From the NCBI GenBank assembly GCA_023395675.1, contig JAEWYL010000047.1, forward strand, positions 1 through 9,098: 9,098 bases of DNA, read 5' to 3'. Positions 1 to 6,179 of the stretch are shown here, piece after piece. The notes beneath the pieces are model-generated. The model did not search any database. It was not told the DNA's origin and saw only the letters and a program-made list of their open reading frames with translations. This DNA is from Chloroflexota bacterium. GTDB lineage: Bacteria; Chloroflexota; Anaerolineae; Anaerolineales; UBA4823. Position 1 is the first letter of the stretch. Every line of letters begins with the position of its first letter. Position numbers and translations under genes: made by a program.

Positions 1-1
1 G

Positions 2-67
2 ACTACCGGGGACCTGGTGATGGAACCCTACAGCCAGGGGGTATCGGGCTGGTATTTCGAGGTGTGA
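2..67 (+). CDS. C-terminal end of an unidentified protein (5' end outside window)
   Basis: Reading from base 2, 21 sense codons run to a TGA at 65-67. The peptide ends in SGWYFEV, and 17 of the 21 codons end in G or C, as in the real genes here, so this looks like the tail of a true coding sequence. It converges on the dms operon, whose last stop lies only 12 bp away, so the two transcripts must end close together or overlap. No terminator hairpin is visible between them. Too little is present to name a family. Confidence 0.45.
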   Translation, partial: TTGDLVMEPYSQGVSGWYFEV

Positions 68-79
68 GATAGGGAGCGA

Positions 80-1606
80 TTAAGGGCCGAGCCGCCCCAC
101 CACCAGGGCGCGGTAGAACAGGACGCGCCCGCAGGCCTCCGCCGCCAGGGCCAGGGCGAGGGCGGCCCACAGGAGGAGCGCCGGGGCAGGGCCGGAGGCG
201 GGCAAGAGCAGGAACCCCGCCAGCAAGAGGGCGCAGGCGCCCAGCAGGAGCTGCCGCAGGCGCAGGGGGCGTGTGAAGGAGAGGCCGCCGCGCCGCTCCC
301 CGGCCGCGCCTGCCAGGCGGGCCAGCCTGCGCTCCCAGGCGCGGGAGGCCAGCTCCAGCAGCGCCAGACAGAGCAGGGCGGCAGAGGCCAGGGCGCGCAG
401 CAGGGACGGCAGCCAGGCTGCCCCCGCCCCGCCCTGCACGGCGAGCAGGGCCGCCAGGGACAGCGCGCCCAGCAGGAAAGCCCCGGCGAAGAAGAAGAGC
501 GGCGCGGCCGGGGCCTGCCAGGCGGGGACAGCGGGCAGGCGGTAGACGAGGGACATGCAGGTCAGCAGGAGCAGCCCCGCCCCGGCCGCGGCTCCGGCCA
601 GCGCCAGGCCCGCGCCGCCCGGAGCGGGGCGCGCCCACTGCAGGCCCGAGAAAAGGGCGCACAGGGCGCAGAAGAGCAGCGCGGCCAGCACCTCCCGGCT
701 GAGCCAGGAGCGGCGCAGGTTGGCGGCGGCTCGGGGGGCGCGTTCCGGGCGGCCCAGATGAAGCAGGGAGGCCAGCAGCCCCAGCCCAGCCAGGGGCAGC
801 GCCAGCCGGGCAGCCGCCTGCAGGGGCGCGAGGGCGGCGGCAGGACCCAGGCGCAGTTGAAGCAGCAGCGCGGCGGAGAAGCCGGCGGCCAGCAGCCCGG
901 CTGCGGCCTGCATGAGCAGGGTGAACAGCACCAGGGCGTGTTTCTTCCAGGACGTTCCGCCGGAAGGCGCGAAACCCGCGCCGGACGCCAGGGCGGGGAG
1001 GGGCTGCGCCGCCCCGTTACCCCCCGGCCGGGCGGCGGCCCAGGGGTGAGGCTTGAGGAAGAGCGCGGGGCGGGTGAGGGCCGGGTCCGGCAGGGGGTAG
1101 AGGGGCTGGAGCGGGCCGAAGCGCTTCTCCAGCCCCGCCTGCTCGCCGCTGTGCAGGGCCCGCAGCGGGCAGGCCGCCACGCAGGCGGGCTCTTTGCCGG
1201 CCTCCAGCCGCCCGGCGCAGAAATCGCATTTGCCCATCACCCCCGCCTGCGGGTCGTACTGGGGCGCGCCGTAGGGGCAGGCCCAGCTGCAGTACTCGCA
1301 GCCCAGGCATTTCCCGGCCTCGATCAGCACCAGGCCGTCCTCCCGCTTGTGGATGGCCGCGGCGGGGCAGGCCTCCACGCAGGCGGGCTGCGCGCAGTGG
1401 CCGCAGGAGAGGGAGAGGTTGTAGGCGAAGACGGAGTGCCGCCAGGCAGCCCCGGAGCGGGCCCAGCCGCCGCCCTCCACCTCGATCACGCGCCGCCACA
1501 GGCGCCCGTCCTGCAGGCCGTTCCAATCTTTACAGGCCACCTGGCAGGCCTTACAGCCGGAGCAGGAAGCGGAATCGAGGTAAAAAGCGCGCTGTGTGGG
1601 GGCCAT
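80..1606 (-). CDS. Fused DmsB-DmsC-type protein: 4Fe-4S electron-transfer subunit plus membrane anchor
   Basis: This 508-residue protein joins two subunits that are separate in E. coli DMSO reductase. Residues 1-150 are DmsB-like, with 16 cysteines in four groups: C15/18/21/25, C68/71/76/80, C100/103/106/110 and C127/130/142/146, enough for four [4Fe-4S] clusters. Residues 170-190 keep the DmsB tail pattern (PALTRPALFLKPHP). After a Pro/Gly/Ala-rich linker, residues 222-503 are DmsC-like, with about eight hydrophobic helices and the anchor motif HLGRPERA...SWLSREV near 283-306. The expected role is to oxidise menaquinol in the membrane and pass electrons to the catalytic subunit. It starts 6 nt after the dmsA stop, so it is probably translationally coupled; the Shine-Dalgarno sequence is weak. 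All cluster ligands are present. The fused arrangement is clear; the terminal acceptor is not known. Confidence 0.9.
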   Translation of the reverse strand: MAPTQRAFYLDSASCSGCKACQVACKDWNGLQDGRLWRRVIEVEGGGWARSGAAWRHSVFAYNLSLSCGHCAQPACVEACPAAAIHKREDGLVLIEAGKCLGCEYCSWACPYGAPQYDPQAGVMGKCDFCAGRLEAGKEPACVAACPLRALHSGEQAGLEKRFGPLQPLYPLPDPALTRPALFLKPHPWAAARPGGNGAAQPLPALASGAGFAPSGGTSWKKHALVLFTLLMQAAAGLLAAGFSAALLLQLRLGPAAALAPLQAAARLALPLAGLGLLASLLHLGRPERAPRAAANLRRSWLSREVLAALLFCALCALFSGLQWARPAPGGAGLALAGAAAGAGLLLLTCMSLVYRLPAVPAWQAPAAPLFFFAGAFLLGALSLAALLAVQGGAGAAWLPSLLRALASAALLCLALLELASRAWERRLARLAGAAGERRGGLSFTRPLRLRQLLLGACALLLAGFLLLPASGPAPALLLWAALALALAAEACGRVLFYRALVVGRLGP

Positions 1607-1612
1607 GGGCGC

Positions 1613-3922
1613 CTATCCGGCTTTCTCCACCTGCACCATGATCGTGTGCTGGGCAGTGGCGCAGGCCAGGGGGGTCCAGCGCTCGGAGGTGAGCACGTTC
1701 ACGCAGCCGCGCAGGTCCACGCCGTGCTCATTGGGGGTCCACCAGGCGCCCTGGGGGATGTCCACCACGCCGGGCAGGATGCGCGCCGTGACCCGGCAGG
1801 GCAGGCGCATTTCCCCCCGGTCGTTAAAGACCCGCGCCAGGTCGCCGTCCTGCAGGCCGCGCGCCGCCGCGTCCAGGGGGTTGATAAACACCGCCTGGGG
1901 GAAGGCCTGCTCCAGCCAGTCGTTGTTATCGTGGGTGGAGTGCACCCGGTGCAGGGTGTGGTGCCCGAGCGCCTGGAGCGGGAAGCGGGCGGCCTCCGGG
2001 CCGAAGGGGCTCTCCCACTCCTGGATGTACTTGGGCACGGGCGGGATCTCCGCCGGCCTCCCCAGGTCGTGCAGCCGCTGCGAGAAGAGCTCGATCTTGC
2101 CGGAGGGGGTGTCCAGGGGGAAGCGCTGCGGGTCGCGGCGAAAAGCGGCGAAAGCCACCGCCGGTTCGGTCACGGGGAGGGCGTATACGCCGGCGTTGCT
2201 GCGCTCGAACTCCTCCAGGGTGGGCAGGCCCGGGTACCGGGCGCGGCGCAGGTGGTCCAGGCACCAGTCCACCCAGGCGCGCTCGTCGCGCCCTTCGCTG
2301 AACTGCGGCTCCAGGCCCAGGCGCTCCGCCAGGCCGCGGCAGATGGCGTAATCGCTGCGCGCCTCGCCGGGCGGCTCCACCAGCTTGGGCATGAAGAGCA
2401 CCTCGTCTCCGTATTTCCAGCCGTCTTCCACGCCCCAGGTCTCGAAATTGGTGCAGGCGGGCAGCAGCAGGTCGGCGAAGCGGGCCGAGGGGGTGAGGAA
2501 CTGGTCCTGCACGGCGATGAACTCCACCAGGCTCTCGTTGGCGAGCAGGCGGGCGGCGCGGTTGGTGTTGGCGTGCTGGTTGGTGAGGATATTGGTGGCG
2601 ACGGCGTAGATCAGTTTGATGGAGCTGTCCAGGCGCTCCACGCCGAGCACCCCCTCCTCCGCCCCCAGCTCGGGGCCGCGCAGCACCGCCTCGGTCCACA
2701 GAAAGCAGGGGATGCTGGCCGGCACCGGGTTCTCGCCCACCGGGAAGACACTCCACAGCGGGCCGCCGTCGGGGGCCGAGAGGCCGAGCCCGCTGGCCCA
2801 GCCGCCGGGAAGGCCGATATTGCCGGTGATGGCCGCCAGCGCCCCACCGGCCAGGACCACCTGCTCGCCGTAGGCGCGCCGCTGCATGCCGTAGCCCTGG
2901 TAGAGCATGGCGGGCCGGGTGCCGGCGTACTCCCGCGCCAGGCGGGCGATGGTCTCCTGCGGCACGCCGGTGATGGTCTCGGCCCAGCCCGGGGTCTTGG
3001 GCTGCCCGTCGCGGCGGCCCAGGATATAGTCCGCATAGCTCTCCTCGCCCTCGCAGCCGGGCGGCATCTGCGAGGCGTCGAAGCCGACGCAGTGCGTGCA
3101 CACGAACTCGCGGTCGTACAGCCCCTCGCTGAGGATCACGTAAGCCATGGCGCTCATCATGGCGGCATCCGTCCCCGGGCGGACCGGCACCCACTCGTCC
3201 GCCAGCGACACCGCGCTCAGGCTCAGGCGCGGGTCAATGCACACCGTGCGGGCGCCGCGCTCGCGGGCGAGCTTGAGGAAATACTCGCTGTTGGTCCCGT
3301 CGCGCATTTCCGCCGGGTTCCAGCCCCACATGAGAATGTAGCGGGAGTTGAGCCAGTCCTGGCGCTGGCTGCCGGTCTGCAGGGTGCCGAACATATAGGG
3401 GGTGGCGATATTGGTGGCGCCCCAGCTGTAGGAGTTGTAGATGCCCAGGCAGCCGCCGAAGAGGTTCAACAGGCGGCGGGCGGGCGGGACGCCGTTGATC
3501 TGGTTGTAAGAGCCGGTGCCGTAGGGGATGAACAGGGCGCTGTTCCCGTAGCGCTCCCGCACCCGGAGCAGCTCGCCCGCCAGCAGGTCGTAGGCCTCGT
3601 CCCAGGAGATGCGCTGGAAGCGGCCCTCGCCGCGCCTGCCCACCCGCTTCTGGGGGTAGAGCAGCCGGTCGGGGTGGTACTGGCGGCGCAGGTAAGCCCG
3701 CCCGCGGGCGCAGGCGCGCAGCTGCGGGGAGGCGGGGGTGTCCTCGGGGCGGTCGTCCGTCTCCAGGCGGGTGATCACCCCATCTCGCACGTGGGCGAGC
3801 AGCAGGCAGCGCCCGCCGCAGTTGTGCGCCGGGCAGCCCACGCGCACCACCCGCTCCTCAGTCCGGGGCGCTTCCGGGCGGGAGGGCGGCTTCGAGCGGG
3901 AGAAGGAAAAGAAGCGGGGCAT
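1613..3922 (-). CDS. dmsA: DmsA-type molybdopterin oxidoreductase, catalytic subunit
   Basis: This 769-residue protein belongs to the DMSO reductase superfamily. An N-terminal [4Fe-4S] site is formed by C30, C35, C39 (CPAHNCGGRC) and C71 (CARGR). The probable Mo ligand is Ser166 in NSYSWGATN, which lines up with the DmsA serine. Molybdopterin-binding stretches follow (ILMWGWNPAE, 196-205; VVLAGGALAAITGNIGLPGG, 355-374), and the C-terminal dinucleotide-binding domain lies at about 650-769. With the DmsBC partner it should reduce S-oxides, N-oxides or a related acceptor; the substrate cannot be read from sequence. The N-terminus has no twin-arginine signal and no hydrophobic stretch, and an in-frame stop about 10 codons upstream leaves no room for one. 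A cytoplasm-facing enzyme is therefore likely, unlike E. coli DmsA. No TorD/DmsD chaperone gene is in the window. Confidence 0.92.
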   Translation of the reverse strand: MPRFFSFSRSKPPSRPEAPRTEERVVRVGCPAHNCGGRCLLLAHVRDGVITRLETDDRPEDTPASPQLRACARGRAYLRRQYHPDRLLYPQKRVGRRGEGRFQRISWDEAYDLLAGELLRVRERYGNSALFIPYGTGSYNQINGVPPARRLLNLFGGCLGIYNSYSWGATNIATPYMFGTLQTGSQRQDWLNSRYILMWGWNPAEMRDGTNSEYFLKLARERGARTVCIDPRLSLSAVSLADEWVPVRPGTDAAMMSAMAYVILSEGLYDREFVCTHCVGFDASQMPPGCEGEESYADYILGRRDGQPKTPGWAETITGVPQETIARLAREYAGTRPAMLYQGYGMQRRAYGEQVVLAGGALAAITGNIGLPGGWASGLGLSAPDGGPLWSVFPVGENPVPASIPCFLWTEAVLRGPELGAEEGVLGVERLDSSIKLIYAVATNILTNQHANTNRAARLLANESLVEFIAVQDQFLTPSARFADLLLPACTNFETWGVEDGWKYGDEVLFMPKLVEPPGEARSDYAICRGLAERLGLEPQFSEGRDERAWVDWCLDHLRRARYPGLPTLEEFERSNAGVYALPVTEPAVAFAAFRRDPQRFPLDTPSGKIELFSQRLHDLGRPAEIPPVPKYIQEWESPFGPEAARFPLQALGHHTLHRVHSTHDNNDWLEQAFPQAVFINPLDAAARGLQDGDLARVFNDRGEMRLPCRVTARILPGVVDIPQGAWWTPNEHGVDLRGCVNVLTSERWTPLACATAQHTIMVQVEKAG

Positions 3923-3938
3923 GGAAAAATTATTCCAT
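3921..3938. repeat. Short inverted repeat across the dmsA start codon
   Basis: ATGGAA (3921-3926) and TTCCAT (3933-3938) form a perfect 6-bp inverted repeat with a 6-nt spacer. It covers the dmsA start codon and the putative -10. It could be an operator or a small hairpin; it could also be chance. Confidence 0.3.
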
Positions 3939-3957
3939 ATCTGCCCGCCTTTTCACA
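3929..3957 (-). promoter_or_regulatory. Possible dmsA promoter giving a leaderless mRNA
   Basis: On the minus strand AATAAT (3929-3934) matches the -10 consensus at 5 of 6 bases, and a poorer -35 candidate TGTGAA (3952-3957) lies exactly 17 nt upstream. Only 6 nt separate the -10 from the ATG, so transcription would start at or next to the start codon. That would fit the lack of a good ribosome binding site. The -35 is weak, so this is tentative. Confidence 0.3.
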
Positions 3958-4004
3958 GTGACGGATGTCCGCCCCCTCCCGGCGCTTAATCACAACCTGG
4001 GATC

Positions 4005-4033
4005 AAAAAATGCCCGGCGCGCGGCGCCGGGCA
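4005..4033 (-). terminator. Leftward intrinsic terminator
   Basis: A perfect 10-bp GC-rich stem (4011-4020 with 4024-4033) closes a 3-nt loop. On the minus strand it is followed at once by six T residues (4010-4005). This is a classical rho-independent terminator for leftward transcription, about 120 nt past the stop of the secreted-protein gene. It would insulate that gene from the dms operon. Confidence 0.85.
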
Positions 4034-4080
4034 TTGTTAGTCAACTCGTGTTTGAGTAAGAACCTAGCGGAAAAATTTTT

Positions 4081-4119
4081 TGTGGTTGGGATGGGGGCTG
4101 CGCCCCCATCCCAACCACA
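4081..4119. repeat. 18-bp perfect hairpin (palindrome A)
   Basis: Bases 4081-4098 and 4102-4119 are exact reverse complements (18 bp) around a 3-nt loop. The tip is a run of G paired with a run of C. The downstream flank on the minus strand is A-rich and then T-rich, so it may help terminate the secreted-protein transcript 34 nt after its stop. It shares arm design and a 3' flanking word (GGATAGGCCCT, 4131-4141) with the hairpin at 6010-6046. Confidence 0.8.
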
Positions 4120-4152
4120 GTCCATTTATCGGATAGGCCCTACAGAATTGTA

Positions 4153-5166
4153 TTACTGATTACGGACTTCGAAGGTGGCGGTGGCCCCGCTGGAGATATG
4201 CTCCACCCGCACGAGCAGCCGTTCCTGCCCTCTCAGGCTGGCCGGGACGGCGAGCGGGGCCCGGACCACTTTACCGTTCAGGCTGGAGGTCCTCAGCACC
4301 TCCACCGCGTCCTTCCAGTTCGAGCCGGGGGCCATCATCAGCACCCTGAACTGGCTTTTCTGCGGCAGGCCGCCGATCAGCACCTCGATGCGCTGGTCCT
4401 GCACCACCTCGGTCACCGAGACGGTGAGGGCAACCTTGCCGCCGGAGCCGCCCTTATCCTTGTCCGCATCCCCGCCCCCGTACCAGTCGGTGCGGTTGTA
4501 GAACCAGTTGTAGTAGTAGTAGCCGGAGGTCGGGCTCTCGATGCGCACGGCGATGCGGCTCTCCCCCCGCAGAGCGGACGGGATGCTGAAGGTCACCTGG
4601 CGGTTGCCGCCGAAACCGGTGCTCACCCAACCCACGTGGATGCCGTCCTTCGCCTGGGTGCCGATCTCGTCCATCAGCACTTCGAAGCGGTCATCGGGCG
4701 GGAGGTTGCGCAGGCGCAGGGTCACCTCACGGTCCTTGACCACGTCCAGGATGGTGAAGGAGGGGGTGCCGGTGTAGCGGTCGGACTTGCCGGTGTTGCG
4801 GTTGAAGAACCAGGTCTCGATGTCGTAATTGCCGTCCCGGCTTTCCATGAAGAGCACCAGGCGGCGGTAGCCCTCCAGCTTGCGGGGGATGTCAAAGGAG
4901 GTCTCGAAGACCCCGGTACTGCCGGTCGTGAAGCGGTCAACCCGGTCTTCGGGCTCGGGATCGAATCCAAGCGGGTAGAGGTAAACGTCGAAGCGGGTAT
5001 TGCGAGGGAAATCTTCACCCCGGACGGTCACCTCCCGGTCCCGCTCCACCTCGATAATCTCGAGGGTGGGCTTTGCCTGGGCTGCCTGGACCGCGTACGG
5101 CTGAGCCGCCGCCCCAAGCAGCAGAGCCAGGGCGATCATAACGGGTAGAAGTTTTTTGGTGAACAT
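4153..5166 (-). CDS. Exported protein of three ~100-residue beta-rich repeats, function unknown
   Basis: The protein has 337 residues from the preferred ATG at 5166, which has an AGAGG five nt upstream (5172-5176). An in-frame ATG at 5181 adds five residues but has no visible Shine-Dalgarno. Residues 1-31 are a typical Sec signal peptide ending in A-Q-A; there is no lipobox cysteine. Three divergent repeats follow at about 33-124, 135-225 and 245-337. Each has a D-R-E-V-T-like strand (from D43, D145, D257), then an FP/LP turn, an RF-V-like strand and an IP..LRG..R strand. Repeats 1 and 2 end in an aromatic cap (TWFFNR, NWFYNR); repeat 3 lacks it. A Gly/Asp/Lys-rich linker precedes repeat 3. 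The pattern recalls uncharacterised surface proteins I associate with Anaerolineae. No enzymatic motif is visible; a binding or envelope role is a guess. It is monocistronic, with hairpins on its 3' side. Confidence 0.85.
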   Translation of the reverse strand: MFTKKLLPVMIALALLLGAAAQPYAVQAAQAKPTLEIIEVERDREVTVRGEDFPRNTRFDVYLYPLGFDPEPEDRVDRFTTGSTGVFETSFDIPRKLEGYRRLVLFMESRDGNYDIETWFFNRNTGKSDRYTGTPSFTILDVVKDREVTLRLRNLPPDDRFEVLMDEIGTQAKDGIHVGWVSTGFGGNRQVTFSIPSALRGESRIAVRIESPTSGYYYYNWFYNRTDWYGGGDADKDKGGSGGKVALTVSVTEVVQDQRIEVLIGGLPQKSQFRVLMMAPGSNWKDAVEVLRTSSLNGKVVRAPLAVPASLRGQERLLVRVEHISSGATATFEVRNQ

Positions 5167-5237
5167 CGCTGCCTCTTTCATTTCTATTATTAAGAGAAAT
5201 ATTCAGGAAGGAACTTAACGCCTTCAATTTCACTCAC

Positions 5238-5244
5238 TTATATA
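5238..5244 (-). promoter_or_regulatory. Candidate -10 element for the secreted repeat protein
   Basis: The minus strand reads TATATAA here, in an AT-rich island of an otherwise GC-rich window, about 70 nt before the start codon. No convincing -35 lies 16-18 nt upstream, so only the -10 is supported. Confidence 0.35.
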
Positions 5245-5389
5245 ACGCAGACAGGCCCAAAATAGTTCCATTCTTTACAATAAATGTGGGTCCCAATCCC
5301 ATTGCAGGGTATCACGAAGCGCAGAACGGTAGGGTTTTCCCTAGCACGGCCAGGGCGACCTCCCCATTTCCCCCGCGCAGCGGATGGGC

Positions 5390-5395
5390 TATAGT
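5390..5395 (+). promoter_or_regulatory. Candidate -10 element for the small plus-strand gene
   Basis: TATAGT matches the -10 consensus at 5 of 6 bases and lies about 75 nt before the ATG at 5469. The hexamer 17 nt upstream (TTTCCC) is a poor -35. The rest of the divergent intergenic region (5182-5468) holds a small palindrome, TAGGG-TTTT-CCCTA at 5330-5343, and nothing else I can name. Confidence 0.3.
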
Positions 5396-5456
5396 TAAGG
5401 CGAGAGCGGGATACGGGCCATTCCCCGAATCCCTGATCCCGCCCTGACGAAAGGAT

Positions 5457-5461
5457 AGGAG
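5457..5461 (+). promoter_or_regulatory. Ribosome binding site fixing the start at 5469
   Basis: AGGAG lies 7 nt upstream of the ATG at 5469. This is the best Shine-Dalgarno spacing in the window and supports that start over the internal ATGs. Confidence 0.75.
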
Positions 5462-5468
5462 TAATCAC

Positions 5469-5873
5469 ATGGTCTTTTCCAAGAAAGAACGCGGCGGCCG
5501 CCTGAGCGACTCGCCCATGATGGCCCACCTGCTGAAAGCCCTGCAGGCGGGCGTGGATATCGGCGACTACGGGCGGCTGGCGTTTATCATCATCGCCCGC
5601 TACTTCCTGCCGGAGGAGGAGATCGTCTCCTGCCTCACCGGGCAGCCGCATCTGGATCGCGAGCGGGCCCTGAGGCTGGTCCGGCGCGTCGGGCGGGAGG
5701 GCTACCACCCGCCCACCCGCGAGCAGATCCTGGAGTGGCAGGCGATCCAGGAGTTCGAGATCTGCCCGGACCCCGAGGATGCGGAGAGCTGCGATATCTA
5801 CCGCCAGCTGCGCTTCCCCCGGCAGGTAGTTTCGGCGGTCAACGCGCAGCGCATGGACCCGGTGCGAAACTGA
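5469..5873 (+). CDS. Small soluble hypothetical protein (134 aa)
   Basis: I do not recognise this family. The start is well supported by AGGAG 7 nt upstream, and codon use is GC-rich like that of its neighbours. The protein has no signal peptide and no clear transmembrane span. It appears mostly helical: 18-29, 35-57 (including the hydrophobic LAFIIIARYFL), 63-77 and 83-97. An acidic stretch with cysteines (C99, C108) follows at 96-112, then a basic tail. The segments DYGRLAFIIIARYF and GYHPPTREQILEWQAIQEF look conserved in style, as in small regulatory or adaptor proteins, but no DNA-binding helix-turn-helix or enzyme motif is evident. It is transcribed alone, divergently from the secreted repeat protein and convergently with hemL, and ends before a strong terminator at 6010-6054. 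It is not a TorD-type chaperone by any motif I can see. Confidence 0.75.
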   Translation: MVFSKKERGGRLSDSPMMAHLLKALQAGVDIGDYGRLAFIIIARYFLPEEEIVSCLTGQPHLDRERALRLVRRVGREGYHPPTREQILEWQAIQEFEICPDPEDAESCDIYRQLRFPRQVVSAVNAQRMDPVRN

Positions 5874-5922
5874 GGGGGCGCCTGCGGGCGCTGCCGCCCC
5901 TCCCCAAGCAGGATTTTTACGC

Positions 5923-5971
5923 GGGGGAATGAAAATGTCCGGCTCTCGATGCCGGACATTTTCATTCCCCC
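5923..5971. repeat. 21-bp perfect hairpin (palindrome B)
   Basis: Bases 5923-5943 and 5951-5971 are exact reverse complements (21 bp) around a 7-nt loop, 49 nt past the stop at 5873. No T-run follows on either strand, so it is not a canonical terminator. The arm runs from GGGGGAA through AAATGTCCGG, closely matching the inner arm of the hairpin at 6106-6156. A smaller stem, GCGCC-TGCG-GGCGC (5878-5891), sits just after the stop. Confidence 0.8.
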
Positions 5972-5975
5972 ACGC

Positions 5976-6096
5976 TTGCTTAGAAACTATACTGATAATG
6001 GATTTTTATGTTGTTATGACGGGGGGCAGCCCCCCGTCACAACAACTTTTTTTTAGGATAGGCACTCAGTGGTTCTCTCGCATAGTTCCTGAGCAA
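5976..6096. repeat. Imperfect 17-bp inverted repeat flanking the terminator hairpin
   Basis: TTGCTTAGAAACTATAC (5976-5992) and the reverse complement of 6080-6096 (TTGCTCAGGAACTATGC) agree at 14 of 17 positions. The pair brackets the hairpin at 6010-6046 almost symmetrically. The unit of 121 bp looks like a small terminal-inverted-repeat element with a central palindrome, but no target duplication is obvious. Confidence 0.45.
6010..6054 (+). terminator. Rightward intrinsic terminator (palindrome C)
   Basis: The stem of 6010-6026 with 6030-6046 is 17 bp with one mismatch (A6016 opposite C6040) and a 3-nt loop. It is followed by eight T residues (6047-6054). This is a strong rho-independent terminator for the plus-strand gene ending at 5873. 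The word GGATAGGCACT (6056-6066) then follows, nearly identical to the word after the hairpin at 4081-4119. Confidence 0.85.
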
Positions 6097-6105
6097 AGAC
6101 TTGTG

Positions 6106-6156
6106 TTGTTATGGGGGAAAATGTGCGGCTTCTCCGCACATTTTCCCCCATAACAA
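6106..6156. repeat. 23-bp perfect hairpin (palindrome D)
   Basis: Bases 6106-6128 and 6134-6156 are exact reverse complements (23 bp) around a 5-nt loop, the longest perfect stem in the window. It begins 23 nt beyond the hemL stop, so it may stabilise or end the leftward operon transcript, although no T-run follows on the minus strand. Its outer arm (TTGTTATG) matches palindrome C and its inner arm (GGGGGAAAATGT.CGG) matches palindrome B. Confidence 0.8.
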
Positions 6157-6179
6157 ATTTCAATGCTTAGCGAGAAAGT

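Noticed and set aside
3..662. Minus-strand open frame of 219 codons inside the anchor domain region
   Set aside because: It is out of frame with the fused DmsB-DmsC protein and is Pro/Arg/Gly/Ala-rich with no membrane pattern.
758..3961. Plus-strand open frame of 1067 codons opposite the dms operon
   Set aside because: It is antisense to two genes with full family motifs. Its translation is Gly/Ala/Gln/Arg/His-rich with no domain, the usual product of GC-rich codon use on the opposite strand.
4198..5148. Plus-strand open frame of 316 codons opposite the secreted repeat protein
   Set aside because: The minus-strand frame has a signal peptide and internal repeats; this frame has neither.
5238..5708. 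Minus-strand open frame across the intergenic region and the small plus-strand gene
   Set aside because: There is no ribosome binding site and its composition changes abruptly where it leaves the plus-strand gene; it looks fortuitous.
5923..6156. CRISPR array
   Set aside because: The repeats are palindromes of different lengths with no constant direct repeat or regular spacer length.
6106..6156. Canonical intrinsic terminator for the hemL operon
   Set aside because: The stem is excellent, but no T-run follows on the minus strand, so I list it as a hairpin repeat.
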